Shown piece after piece: positions 49,705 through 60,377 of a DNA stretch of 64,000 nt. How positions within the stretch are numbered: the first letter of the stretch is position 1; each line of letters starts with the position of its first letter. The notes under the pieces were generated by a model, which was given only the letters and a program-made list of their open reading frames with translations, had not been told where the DNA came from and did not search any database. The position numbers and the translations under genes are program-made. Where the stretch lies: the NCBI GenBank assembly GCA_963969395.1, contig OZ017801.1, forward strand, positions 4,590,501 to 4,654,500, given 5' to 3'. The DNA comes from Pseudoscleropodium purum. Lineage: Eukaryota; Streptophyta; Bryopsida; Hypnales; Brachytheciaceae.

Positions 49705-50053
49705 TGAAAAATTATGATATACAACAATTAGTAAGTTCTTGCAATAATTGAAATGAATAGTGTAGTATTTTCTATATTCCTTACGGGAAGATTATTTTGC
49801 TTGAATATAGCCTAGATGCCCGAGTTCTGCCCGGATTTCTGCCCGAGAAGTGCCGGTAAGCAAAATGATTTATTACAGGCTGTGCCGGTGGGCCGGTGGT
49901 CCTTATAGGAAATGCTAAATTTAGTTATGGGGACTAATGGACAAGGTGAAGGAACTGGTCGGACAGGGACTGAGTAGTCGGGGGGTCTGGGCATCAATTT
50001 GTGCACATTTCGGTTGGTTTCTTGCAGATTGTGCTCAGGGATTGCCGTTCGCA

Positions 50054-50656
50054 CTATCGCAGGCTTGCGACGTGCATTCCGGTCTTCAATTTGATTCTCT
50101 TCTTGTCGCTTTTGATGGCCTGAGCAGGGAGAAAAAGGCTGCTGTGGATGAGTGCGACTCTGTATTTCAATGTTCCCAATGGAGCTTCGTGGCACGAAGC
50201 TCTGTGGAATCTTGTAGATTGATTCTTGGATTTCTTGTGATTTTTGGAAGGGGAGGAGTACACTGTGTAATGGCTTGAGTTCTTGCAAGCGAGAGGCGGA
50301 GCTCTATGGCTGGAAGAAGGAGCGGCGGAAACAATGTATGCGGATTTGAGAGGTTTCAAGTGTTTTTTTGTTTCCAATAGCCGTTTATTATGGGTGCTGA
50401 AGAATTCTGTGAAGCGGAGTTGGAGTTCGTGACATTTTTCAGCTACGCAGGCAAGAGGGAGGTCGACATGCGGCTCTAACATCCGTCTCGGACTGTAAGT
50501 GAATGTCTCTTCCTTGGTCAATGTGGCTGATATTGTGTCAAGAAGCCAGAGCATATATAATCTTCTGGGAGAAGCTTTCTTTTTCTTGATTCTTTCCTTG
50601 TAGGCTTTGACTATACTGACGACCATCTGCTGGAAATATACCTCTTGCGACTTCGT
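50054..50656 (-). CDS. Unrecognised open frame divergent from CLSY
   Basis: ATG at 50626 opens 190 codons to TAG at 50054, and the frame stays open upstream to about 50656. The first ~85 residues look protein-like: a basic amphipathic stretch (AYKERIKKKK), LYMLWLLDTISATLTKEE, then LEPHVDLPLACVAEKCHELQ and LRFTEFF. The second half is Ser/His/Lys-rich and looks less coding, so a splice donor may cut it short. I do not recognise the family. Composition is richer in GC than intergenic DNA here. It may be one exon of a longer minus-strand gene sharing a promoter region with CLSY, or a gene fragment. A plus-strand 113-codon frame overlaps it. Confidence 0.35.
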   Translation of the reverse strand, partial: TKSQEVYFQQMVVSIVKAYKERIKKKKASPRRLYMLWLLDTISATLTKEETFTYSPRRMLEPHVDLPLACVAEKCHELQLRFTEFFSTHNKRLLETKKHLKPLKSAYIVSAAPSSSHRAPPLACKNSSHYTVYSSPSKNHKKSKNQSTRFHRASCHEAPLGTLKYRVALIHSSLFLPAQAIKSDKKRIKLKTGMHVASLR

Positions 50657-51236
50657 TTAGGTCTTTCACGTGATCTCGGTCAGTATGCCTGTGTTGTCAT
50701 TTTCTCTGACGTTGTAATTTGGGACGGGAACTCCATTTTTCTGGTGCAATAATCAATCTGTCTGCCATTCTTTTTCCGAGAGTATTTCGTGTTGTGCATG
50801 TGGAGTTCAATAGTCTCAGAGAGTCGAAAGATGATGACTTGATACCCTGAACCGCAAGTACTTCAGGAGTGTTTGTAGCAGCACTTTAAATGAACCGAAA
50901 GTCACTGACCTTCTAGTGACTTACGACTTCAAGAACTTTAGCTTTCAATTTTTTACTCTGGAAATTGACGAGGCAATGTACATTTGCTGAAGGTTCTCTA
51001 CGATTTCTTGTTTTTTGCTCTCATGTATCATGAGGACTAGTGATTAATTACAGCTTAATTGTTTCATAGACAGTAAGCATTGTAAGCATATATTTATCTG
51101 CCCCCTGTTGTTGAAAAACTCGACAACCCTCTTTTCTATTCATTTATATTTTTATCCAGGATTCCTTTACCAATCCCATAAATGGAAAAATCCAAGTCTA
51201 AAGCTTTGGGTGTAATCCTTCTCTGGCAGGTTAGCT
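50657..51236. promoter_or_regulatory. Upstream region of CLSY
   Basis: About 580 bases between the divergent frame and the CLSY start codon. TTTATATTTTTA at 51145 is a possible TATA box. Alternatively, TTCTCTGGCAG just before 51230 could be an acceptor closing a 5' untranslated intron. The transcription start cannot be settled from sequence alone. Confidence 0.35.
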
Positions 51237-51510
51237 ATGACAAGAGGCAAAGGGATAGGAAGGGAGAGGCCTTTGTCTAGGCAGAGACGAGGCAGTGGTG
51301 AGTGTTCTACATCTGTGGAGTCTTCCTCGCGAGTCTCTCAAGAGATGCAATTCCCAGCTGCCTCTGCAATGTTTACATCCACACGGAGGAGGGGAGCGAA
51401 CCAAACTGCCAAGCAGTATGACTCTGACGATTTCAGCCTTGGCAATGATGATTACTATGCTGGAGAAGGGAAAGAAGACACACCGGACGACACCGCTGCT
51501 GAGAAGCCGG
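51237..51510 (+). CDS. CLSY: CLSY exon 1: basic N-terminal extension
   Basis: ATG in GTTAGCTATGACA; ends CCG G before GTAAGA, phase 1. Arg/Ser-rich, then an acidic patch (DDFSLGNDDYYAGEGKED). This part has no counterpart in Arabidopsis CLSY1, so the start is the least certain point of the model. Confidence 0.75.
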
Positions 51511-54500
51511 GTAAGAAGCCGCATAAGAAGAGATTGACAAAACTAGTCCCTGTTTTCGTTCACTAACCTCATACATTGTGTAAGTGGATTTTTTTTGAAA
51601 CTAGAGGCCCAATCGTTAGCCCTTGTACATCTGTTTACAAGTTGTAAGATTGAAAAAGGATGTGTACATCACGTTGATCGTTGTCAGCTGTATTGCTTCT
51701 GGTGGACTTGCGCTTGTTTGTCTCAGACTTAAAATCACTTACCGTGTTTACTAATTAGGATTTTATGGCTCCAAAATGAATTCCTGAAACAGAATTGGAA
51801 GCATATTGCGATGGTTCGTGGTGGGATGTTACGATTTTGAAGAGGAATCGTGATAAATACTACGTTCATTATCAAAGGTTTACCGATCAAAGCGACCAGT
51901 GGGTACCTTTAAATCATCTCCGGATACGCTGTAGGACCTCAAATTTAAGTGACTGCCATAAGATTCTTCCTGGGATCGATGTGTGCGTGATGACTCGGCA
52001 CCCGCATTCAGACGACAAGCCTCCAGTACGACTCACCCCACCCCTTGTCCTTCATCTTTCTTCCTATTGTCATCCTGCCAGTGAACTTATCGACGCTCCT
52101 ATTCTAAATTCATTGAGTGCATAGCTGTGTGGAAGAGTCAATATCAATAGTCTTTGTCGTAAAACATGTAATTCAGTGTTAATATTTTTTTTCCCGTTCT
52201 TTGACCTGAGAATTGTGGGTTTGTCTTCTTATATCGGGTGATAATGGTTGGGGAAATTAGGCATGGTACGATGCACAAATAATCGACCATGAGAGAGGGA
52301 CACACACTCCAAAAGCGTGCAAGTGCTGGTTCCGGATAGCTCTCTACACTATTCCAGATGCCCTTCCATCAAATGCCAGTCGAAGAGGGCGTTTGCCAAT
52401 CTCCGCCAATATTGTGGCTCTGAGAAAAATGAGTATTATGAGAGAAGCACGAGACATGTCATTTCAACAAGTTGTAGCCGCCTCTTTACCTGGCGTGACC
52501 AATCCTCCGAGGATTTGGGGGAAAGATGGATCGCGTTGGTATTCCTCTTTAGATCCCACCAGCATATCCCGGGACCCCAGCTTCTCCTTTGAGAGCAGAG
52601 TAGCTGGAGGAAGCTTGGACCGTTCACTTTCTGAGGGCCATCGTGGGGAAGATATGAGCCCAGAATTGAGATCATTTGACACTTTCCTGGAGGAGGAAGG
52701 ATTTGAGGATCCGTCGAGTTTAAGTCCTGATGTGAGGGATGAAGATGTTGATATTCCTGTTGTTTCTCGTTTCCAGCAACCCATTGTTAGTAACGCGGAT
52801 GATGTTGCACTTTGTGAGAACGATCAAATGCCTGATGACGATATCAGGCATCTAGACAGATACTCCAGCGATGAAAGCGAGGAAAGGACAATAAGGCCCG
52901 AGAGGGCAGATGTTATTTGGGTTAACCCGAATCCAACGTCGAGGTCGGAGAGTTTAGAAAATCCTGAAGAAGCTCTGGATGAAGCTCTGGATGAAGTGGT
53001 TGTCTCCGATCTTCATTCATTGAAACCAACTGACCGATGCCCATTGGAGCCAATTTCTGTGACGCCAGATATAGTATCTCCCTCACCTTCTGTTCAGACT
53101 ATCCCTTCAGTTCCAGTGACTGTTCGGATCGTTGAACTAGCTGCGTCTTCTGAGGATTCGGACGTGGACTTTGCCGAACATCTAGAACAAAGCATTGATG
53201 TCCTAGTGACTGCTCCGACTGACGAGCCAGCTACATTGTCTCAGAATTCAGATGGAGATGAGTTCGCGGCTTACCTTAAACAAAGTATTGCTAAAAGTTA
53301 TTGTGCCAAGCCATTAATCGCCAAAAACCACGTTGCGAAACGAAGTCTTACTGAAATGCGTGGTGCCAAACGAAGGACTGCTAAAAATCTTGGTGGGAAA
53401 CGACGTCGATTAAGTCCATTTTCTTTTCCAGATATCCTCGGTAAAGGAAGTTCGAAAACGAAACCTTTTCCTCGGCAACGCACAGAACAGCCTCGCCTGA
53501 AGAAGGCTGTGAAGGAGAAAGCAAAAATCTATCCATTCGAAAATCTGAAAACAGTTCGAGCGACTCTTGCCGGTAATCCTGTCAAAGGCGGCAAAAATCT
53601 TGGTAGAATTGCCAAGGCTAAGTCGGAGGAATTTGCTGGTGAATTGGAGGAGCTGCTCATAGATGAGAGGCCCGATGTGTCTGTGCAGGAAAAACTAGCA
53701 CACTCAAAGGAAACATCCAAGACTGGGCTTCCTCCACAGGTCAAAAAGTCAAAGAAAGTGGTGAAAGAGATAGCTGCTGTCCCAAAATTTGTTGAGAAAG
53801 AGATCACCTACGCTGAATTATTCGAAACCGTGGAAGCGGTCCAACTGGACATCCCGTCCGAGGAGCAAGGGTTCGCAGAGGAGTCAGGCTTGTTGCCGTC
53901 ATGGAATCCCTTCATGGAATCAGTGAATCCAGCACTTCCTGAGGAGGTGAAAGATGACCCACTTGCTGATATTTGGGAGGTCATGCGTGTTGCACAGGAA
54001 AATGAAAAAGAGGTGAGTAATAAGGTGTATAATTTTCCATAGATCACTGTCCGGTTTGAAAATCCTGGTTTTTTGTTTGCTGCATTTTGTTAGTTGTTAC
54101 CTTCAATGGTATAACTCGATTATGGACATGATTAGTGTATTGATTGCCTTGCTAGTACGAATTTGATGAATAGAACTTATGGCATTCTGACGTTGACTTG
54201 TTTCTCTGAATAAGGTCGATGAATGGGTGAAGGAAATAGAAATAGAGTGTACCGGCTTAGTTGGTACATGTGAACATCCCGATGGAAGTCAACATCCGAA
54301 GCATGGCGCTCTCAAATTTGATCAAGAAGTTGGTGAAGTCTGTGAAGTGTGTGGTGTCATTGTGAATGATATAAAGGATATTTGGGCGCGTGATGTAAGA
54401 TCATCTTGCTCTTCCGGCATGCTTGATTGTGGTTGAACTTTTTGATTCAATCTCATTGATGTTTACAGGAAGGTAAAGAGAGGCGCATTGGTACATGCCA

Positions 54501-57500
54501 CATGCTGTCCAGGGGATATTTGCTGTCGCTCTGGTGTGCCCAATGCTCGAGTTTTAATGTGGCTCCGGGCACGTTTCTCTAGCAAATGATGTTTGTTACA
54601 TGGGATCCTCTTTTGAACGTGGTGCTCACATCTGAATCACAATTCATATGAAGGATTTCACTCTCTTTTGTCTCCTTACTATGTGGTGTGGGGCTTCAGA
54701 ATGCCAAAAGGACCGCAGTAACGAAGGAAGGCAATGACAGCGATGGTTGTGATCAAGATGTACTTGCCTTCTGGGATCCAGATGATGAAAATCACATACA
54801 GCAGAAAGATATCGAAGGAGGCTCAAATTTTGATCTCATTCCTGATCTTGTCACGGAAATGAAAGCACATCAGAAACAAGGATTCCAATTCTTATGGCGT
54901 AACTTGGATGGGCTAGGTTCTAATGGAAATACTTGTTTTGAGAAAGGAGGATGTGTTCTTTCTCACGCTCCCGGCACAGGAAAGACTTTTCTCATCATCA
55001 GTTTTCTATGCAGCTACATGAAGGTCAGATTCTAATCCTTTCTCTTGGTCCAATATTAGGGACATGTTTCTTTGAAGGGCATGCGAAGTACCCAACCATA
55101 CAACTGTCAATCTTGCGAAGTGAGAATAGTTTGAACCATGCTAGTGCTCCTTGAGCTTTCTTTTTCGACTCTACAGTATGGGTTCCTATATATCTGTGCC
55201 AAAGATCTTATCTTAGTGATTTTGCTGACGGAACCTATAAATTCAGAGAGAAATTTCTTGTCTTTTTAGCCTGTGTTCACTCACTTCCATTGTTCTCTTT
55301 CTGTTGCATTCAACTTAGTTTCTCCTCTTCAATGTTGTATTGAAGCTGATGTCTAAGACATTCTGTCAGATCTCTGATCGTTGGGTAGTTTTTCACCGCA
55401 AAAACCTCCTTACAATACGCCGTCTTTTTTCATTTCACGCTATTTGTCTGCGGTAAATTGAGTTTTTGTTATCTCTAACCATAGGGAGAGATATAGCAAT
55501 GTGCAATGGTTCAAAAGTTATGTAGGCAAATGAAAGTGAAACACGTATTAAACTCAATAGTGGCATGTTGGGCCCATCATTCTTAAGAATTCATTTCTTA
55601 TGCATAGTAAATCGAATTGTGTCATGTGGATACTTAGGAGTAGTAGCATTCTACAATTGTCACATGGTTATTTTATATAATAATCAAATAGAGGAGTGTA
55701 CTAAAAATTGAAAAGAGACGTACAAAAGTAACACATTTATTTGAGTAGAGATACTTGCGATTTGCCGCATGTTTAACAAACGCGAACGTCCAGTTTCGAA
55801 ATTGTTCGTCTATACTTTCTGAGCGGACTATGGTTCTAAGAGCATGCCTGGACTTGTCTCCGTTCGGTGTTTGTGTTGCTACGAGAGCTGATGATGCGTG
55901 GTTACTGTTTTCTGCTTTCAGAAGTATCCTAATACTCGACCGATTATTCTTGCACCAAAAATTATGCTACAACCGTGGGCGAAGGAATTTTTGAAATGGA
56001 ATGTGAATATTCCCGTTTACAACTTCAATCAAGCAGGTGAACAAGGACGATTACTTCACCAAAAGCACGTGGATGCTGGAATTGTTCGATTAAATCACAG
56101 CGGAAAACCACAAGGGAAGAAGCTGCTCGTCGGCCGCGAGGTATTTAAGTACTTAACGTTGCTTATTGCTTTACTAATGTGTTGCAGTTGTCCAGCACTA
56201 GCATGACTCAGTGCTCTGTTTATTTAACTCTTCTTTTATTGTGAAATATATGGCAGGCCATGATGTTGGAATGGATCCGAACACAAAGTGTGCTGATCAT
56301 CAGTTACCCGATGTTTAACAACCTATACAAAACATCTCCTTCAGATACCAGGATGTTTACTATAAGGAAGTTACTCTTAGAGAGTCCTACCATCATGATA
56401 CTTGATGAAGGGCATATTGTTCGAAACAAGAAAGCTCAAGTTCTGAAGCAACTGAATGCTGTCAAGACTCCATTGCGAGTAATGTTGTCAGGTTCGACAC
56501 AAAATCTTCTTGTTCTTTTTCTGAAGAGAGAATTTGAACTGTGCAAGGAGGTTTCTCCTATGAACTTCTGTATTTTGCGTAGTAACGGGAAGTTTTGTTG
56601 TGATTGTAATAAGTGCTTCCAGCTCATAGAGGACTGAACTTCCTTCTGATCAGGAAATGAGAACTTACTTCAGTCTTTAAGAATTATGTACAACTTGGCA
56701 ACGATATCTTTAATGAAGATGATCGACTGTACCAGAAAGGCATAACCAGTCACAACCAAGTTACTTTTGTATATGAAGCACCATTTTACTCACAATATTT
56801 CGGACATATCAAATGTACTCTTCATCCTAGATTTATCAATTTGTATTTATCTTGTCAACAACTTCGAGGGTCTTGGGCTGCTTTTCGTAGGAAAAGACCG
56901 TCATGGGAAAATGCAGGGTTTGCAAATTATTAAGAATTGAAAAGAGTTTTCACCGAGGAGAGGAAATACTCCCTAAGCAGAAGACATCGATACATGTCGA
57001 ATAGAAGTAAATTCCTCGGCAGAGAGAGAGAGCTTGATGCTCCTCACACGATTTTTCAATGTAACTGTTTCTCGTATATCTAAGTCCTTTGTTCTGACAG
57101 TGCACTTACTGTGTCAGGTACTCTATTTCAAAACAACTTCGAGGAGCTCTATACGTGTCTCAATGTTGTGCGCCCTGGATTTGTAAAAACATTTGCTGAG
57201 GCTGCTGGTTTAAATTTCAACATCCAGAAGGTACTATTCTTGGTTTCCTGAGGGTTTCAGATCGTTTATTATTATGTGTGTCACTTAATATTCAGGTTTC
57301 GGTGCAACCTCACATCCTTGAAGCACAGTTTCTCCATTTAGCTTTCGTTTTAGAGGTTACTGGTCAAGGAAGCGACAGGCAGTTGCATTTATTCATCGAT
57401 AAAGAAGCAAAAATTGTTGTGGCTGAGCTGTTTTGTGATACCGTATACACTTCATTCGAAGTACAATGACGTGAAGGGCTATAATTATCGTTTGCAGGAA

Positions 57501-59185
57501 CTTGAATCTCAGAGTGACGTCGAGAGTGAGCAGTTGGCAACCGAACGTAAGGAAAAAGCTTATAAACTTACAGAATCACAAGCAAGGCGATTATTCATAG
57601 AGGAGATTGGCAACAAGATTGACAAGGGACAAAAGACCAAGTCTTCTTCAGAGTCATTGGCTGAGGGTCTTGCACAGCTAAGCCGATTGACTAGTCTCTT
57701 TATACATCATTACACAGGAGGTGTTTTGAAGAAAAATCTTCTTCCTCTGCGAGACTTTGCCATAATGTTCCAACCTACAGACTTACAAGAAAGAATGATT
57801 CAGAACTTATCAATGAGAATGGGAGAGAAGACCATGCTGGAAAGAGAGTGTTTATTGTCATTGGTTTGCATCCATCCTACACTTTTCTCGCAGCATAATG
57901 TTGGGAAAACTCACACTGACCTACTATCACCGGAGGTATCGTTATCTCCGAATTCTAAGATCTCTTCATATGGTTTGCATTCTGTAGTAATAATGAGCGT
58001 ATATTCTACTGAAACAGATCGATAGAATGACCAGTGCGTTCGCCTCGTTTGTTGGGATGCTGTCTCTTGACTGGCATTATTTCTCTATCAATTAAACTTC
58101 GGTCATGTAATTACATGGGTGGAAAACATCTTTCGTGCAGGAGATGATTCAAGTGGCCTCTAATCGAGACCCAGCCGTAGGAGTGAAGACACGATTCGTG
58201 ATAAATCTACTCAAGCACTTACGACTTGGACAGGAGAAAATTCTCATTTTTTGTCAGAATTTAGATCCTCTTCTACTTCTGGAAGAGATGCTAGGGAAAC
58301 AATTTGACTGGATTCGGGAACGAGAAATTTTGCAAATTGACGGAAAGGTCCAACCGGACGAGAGGCAAAGTATTATCGAACGATTCAACGATAAAAACAA
58401 CAGGGTCCGGGTCTTGCTGGCATCAACAAAAGCTTGCGGGGAGGGTGTCACTCTTACTGGAGCTTCTCGTGTTGTCTTTATGGACGTTCTTTGGAATCCT
58501 GCCGTAATACGACAGGCCATTCATCGTGCATACCGCATTGGACAGGAGAAAGTTGTGCATGTGTACAGACTGGTATTTTCAGGTATTTCTTTCAAGAATT
58601 CTCTTGGTCTAAGCATTCAGTAAGATAAGGATTATCACTAAGCACCCGAGTTGAATTGAATGTACAGTAAAAAATAGTTCACTTTATCGTAGACCTACTA
58701 GTTTGACTGAAACTGAAGTCGATTTCAAGTGATTCATTTGGTTTTAATCTCCATAGGCGTCTTCTAATTTATCAGTTTGATTGCCAGGAACGTTTGAAGA
58801 AGGCAAGTACCGACGGATGGTCTGGAAGGACCACAAATCCCAAGCTATTTTCTTTGAGAGTCAAGAGGATGTGGAGAAGAACAATAGCGCCCAACCAGGT
58901 TTCTGGGAGATTCCGAAACAATGTAGCAAGGACCCCGTACTGAACGAGCTTTGTCGACAAGATTCTGAATTAAACCAACCCGCTTTCAAACATATTTTCA
59001 GGCATGGTGGTCTTTTTGATGACGACTATGAGGGTGATTCGGAGGGCAAGGGCACAGATGCAATAGACTGGCTGCGAGGCATCGAGGGTGTTGAATCTTT
59101 TGATTTAGAGACTGATGATAGTAGTGGTGAGTCTGGTGACGATGGCGACACTGAAGACTTCGATGGCTTTGACGACGATGTATAG
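51237..59185 (+). CDS. CLSY: CLASSY-type (CLSY1/2-like) SNF2 chromatin remodeller, eleven exons
   Basis: CLSY proteins are plant-only nuclear SNF2 ATPases that bring RNA polymerase IV to chromatin for 24-nucleotide siRNA production and DNA methylation. Exons: 51237-51510, 51793-52025, 52261-54012, 54215-54394, 54700-55023, 55922-56140, 56257-56491, 57118-57230, 57498-57935, 58141-58582, 58788-59185; all GT-AG, phases agree, 1535 residues (Arabidopsis CLSY1 about 1256). The N-terminal LRIRCRTSNLSDC and PGIDVCVMTR follow CLSY1. Helicase motifs: GTGKT (905-909), ILAPK, LDEGH (1043-1047), SGTLFQNN, ILIFCQN, CGEGVTLTGASRV, QAIHRAYRIGQ (1381-1391). DEGH instead of DEAH is normal for the CLSY/DRD1/ATRX group. 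Unusual: a 91-residue basic N-terminal extension, a 584-codon third exon, and a very acidic C-terminus. The gene looks functional. Confidence 0.93.
51793..52025 (+). CDS. CLSY: CLSY exon 2: conserved N-terminal domain
   Basis: Acceptor GAAACAG. Encodes ELEAYCDGSWWDVTILKRN, YYVHYQRF, LRIRCRTSNLSDCHK and PGIDVCVMTR, aligning with the start of CLSY1 (EVFCWGTWKAVEYLR and QRLRIRSRK). Donor CCA|GTACGA, phase 0. Confidence 0.85.
52261..54012 (+). CDS. CLSY: CLSY exon 3: 584-codon linker
   Basis: The first codons (AWYDAQIIDHERGTH) complete the N-terminal domain. The rest is acidic and serine-rich and likely disordered. It holds a 31-residue tandem duplication (about residues 458-519, ending in HLEQSI and YLKQSI), EEALDEALDE, and a basic tract (GAKRRTAKNLGGKRRRLSP) that should act as a nuclear localisation signal. 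It ends ENEKE at a strong GTGAGT donor. Confidence 0.88.
54215..54394 (+). CDS. CLSY: CLSY exon 4: cysteine-rich domain
   Basis: 60 codons. CEHP is followed after about 23 residues by GEVCEVCGVI, the C-H-C-C zinc-type pattern that precedes the ATPase in CLSY and DRD1 proteins. Acceptor GAATAAG; donor GAT|GTAAGA. Confidence 0.85.
54700..55023 (+). CDS. CLSY: CLSY exon 5: start of ATPase, Walker A
   Basis: DLIPDLVTEMKAHQKQGFQF corresponds to the conserved Q-motif-like entry, then HAPGTGKTFLIISFLCSY is Walker A. A small extra exon between exons 4 and 5 (after TTTACAG at 54469) cannot be excluded, but direct joining keeps phase and fits CLSY1. Confidence 0.88.
55922..56140 (+). CDS. CLSY: CLSY exon 6: motif Ia
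   Basis: KYPNTRPIILAPKIMLQPWA then KEFLKWNVNIPVYNF, matching CLSY1 RPLVLAPKTTLYTWYKEF. Follows the longest CLSY intron (898 bases, 55024-55921). Confidence 0.9.
56257..56491 (+). CDS. CLSY: CLSY exon 7: motif II DEGH
   Basis: SVLIISYPMF, then LLLESPTIMILDEGHIVRNK with the Mg-ATP binding DEGH, and LRVMLSG up to a phase-1 donor (TCAG|GTTCGA). Reading through this donor would lose the conserved GTLFQNN that starts exon 8. Confidence 0.9.
57118..57230 (+). CDS. CLSY: CLSY exon 8: motif III
   Basis: GTLFQNNFEELYTCLNVVRP, the canonical SNF2 motif III followed by helical residues. The preceding intron is 626 bases. After the AAG|GTACTA donor, a phase-0 cassette of 20 codons (57296-57355) is possible but absent from CLSY1. 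Confidence 0.88.
57498..57935 (+). CDS. CLSY: CLSY exon 9: linker between ATPase lobes
   Basis: 146 codons: charged helix (ATERKEKAYKLTESQARRLF), ITSxFIHHY-like block (LTSLFIHHYTGGVLKKNLLP), and LLSLVCIHPTLFS, which matches CLSY1 LLITLAAIHPWLV. Confidence 0.9.
58141..58582 (+). CDS. CLSY: CLSY exon 10: helicase C-terminal lobe
   Basis: KILIFCQNLDPL (motif IV), VRVLLASTKACGEGVTLTGA (V), VLWNPAVIRQAIHRAYRIGQ (VI, with both arginine-finger residues). Donor TCAG|GTATTT in phase 1 joins to GA in exon 11 to rebuild SGTFEEGKYRR. Confidence 0.92.
58788..59185 (+). CDS. CLSY: CLSY exon 11: C-terminus
   Basis: TFEEGKYRRMVWKDHKSQAI matches CLSY1 TLEEDKYRRTTWKEW. The last ~55 residues are dominated by Asp, Glu, Gly and Ser (for example ESGDDGDTEDFDGFDDDV), ending at TAG. 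Confidence 0.9.
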
Positions 59186-59464
59186 CGTACACTTACTCTT
59201 TATTTAGGAGAAGATTGGGAGAAAGACTTCGGCAATGGTAACTTGTGGGCAATTGACATTCTGATTGCATGCAAACATGTATATGTTGAAGCTGTTGCGC
59301 AATCAAACCTACAGCGCCACACAAGTTGGGAATTGCATAACCCTGTTCTCGTAATCCTATATAAATTCTGTTGTATTTTTTTCCCTTTTCTTTGCCCTTT
59401 CATCCAAAATTTAGCTCATATGTATTTTTTATAGCATACTGCAGTATTCAATAGGAAACTTTAA

Positions 59465-60377
59465 CCCCTGAAGGTTTTTTATGATGTTTTCACCAGAAGT
59501 GCTCCAAAACTGCCATTTCTAGTACAAGTATAATTTTAGAAAAAAAATACATTTTTGGACACATGTAACCATAGGATCTTGAGTGTGTTGGTTTGAGAAG
59601 ATGTGGTAAAAATTTCAGAAATTTCCATTGCATAGATTGCAAGATATTAATGTTTTGAATTGACAAAAATCCTTTTTTTTTGGCCGTCTGAGAAACCAAG
59701 TAGGTGCACTTCACAAAATTTACATTTAAGGGCTAGCAGCCTTTAACTCCTTTTGGAATGAGATTTTTACACTATACATGGAATTTTTTTAAATTTGCAT
59801 CTTGTATCATGTAAGTTATGTACTTGCCAAATTTCAAAAGTGAAAGTTTTTCAAAGCTGCCTTAGCTATCAAAAAAGTTTGAGACACTATGACTTTTGAT
59901 CTAAGCACCTAGTTAGGAAAAAAATATATATCCACTAAATAAATACACCTTCACATCTTGTATCAAAATTTTGTGAACATGTGCCTAAAATTGACTTCAT
60001 AGGAATCTACCGAGCTTTTCAATTGTTTGTTCCATGAACAATTATCCTTTAGGGATTAATCAAAATGAAATGATTCAAAGCTTTTTACATATATATTCAT
60101 GTAGAAAAACAATTTCAAAATTTTTATCCTTAAAAAAGTGATTTAAAAAGATTTATTTTGGTGTTGCCTAGCTTGTCTGTTGAGTAATGAAAATTAGATA
60201 TCATACAATAACAATTTAACCATCTAATCAAAAGTTATGAAAGTTGTTGGGCCTTAGAGCTACTCTTTGGGCACATGCTGTGTCAAATTTTTTTTTTAAA
60301 AGAATCAATATTCTGTTTGTAGTAAGTTGCCTAAAATTGCTATGTTGCCATGAAATGACAATTTGGTGCTTTAGGGG
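59465..60377. mobile_element. TTAA-ended element, 913 bases, just 3' of CLSY
   Basis: TTAA at 59461-59464 and 60378-60381. Termini CCCCTGAAGG and GCTTTAGGGG. It begins 280 bases after the CLSY stop, so it may lie within or just past the transcript end. Shares all internal blocks with 36770-37707. Its right end and right flank are duplicated at 61953 onward. Confidence 0.88.

Noticed and set aside
49937..50288. Plus-strand 113-codon frame and minus-strand 158-codon frame
   Set aside because: They overlap each other and the better-looking minus frame ending at 50054. No family features; low-complexity residues.
54469..54580. Possible extra CLSY exon after TTTACAG
   Set aside because: No donor in the needed phase with a good consensus; direct joining of exons 4 and 5 fits better.
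57296..57355. Possible extra CLSY exon (VSVQPHILEAQ...)
   Set aside because: Phase permits it, but CLSY1 aligns directly across exon 8 to exon 9, so it is more likely intron sequence.
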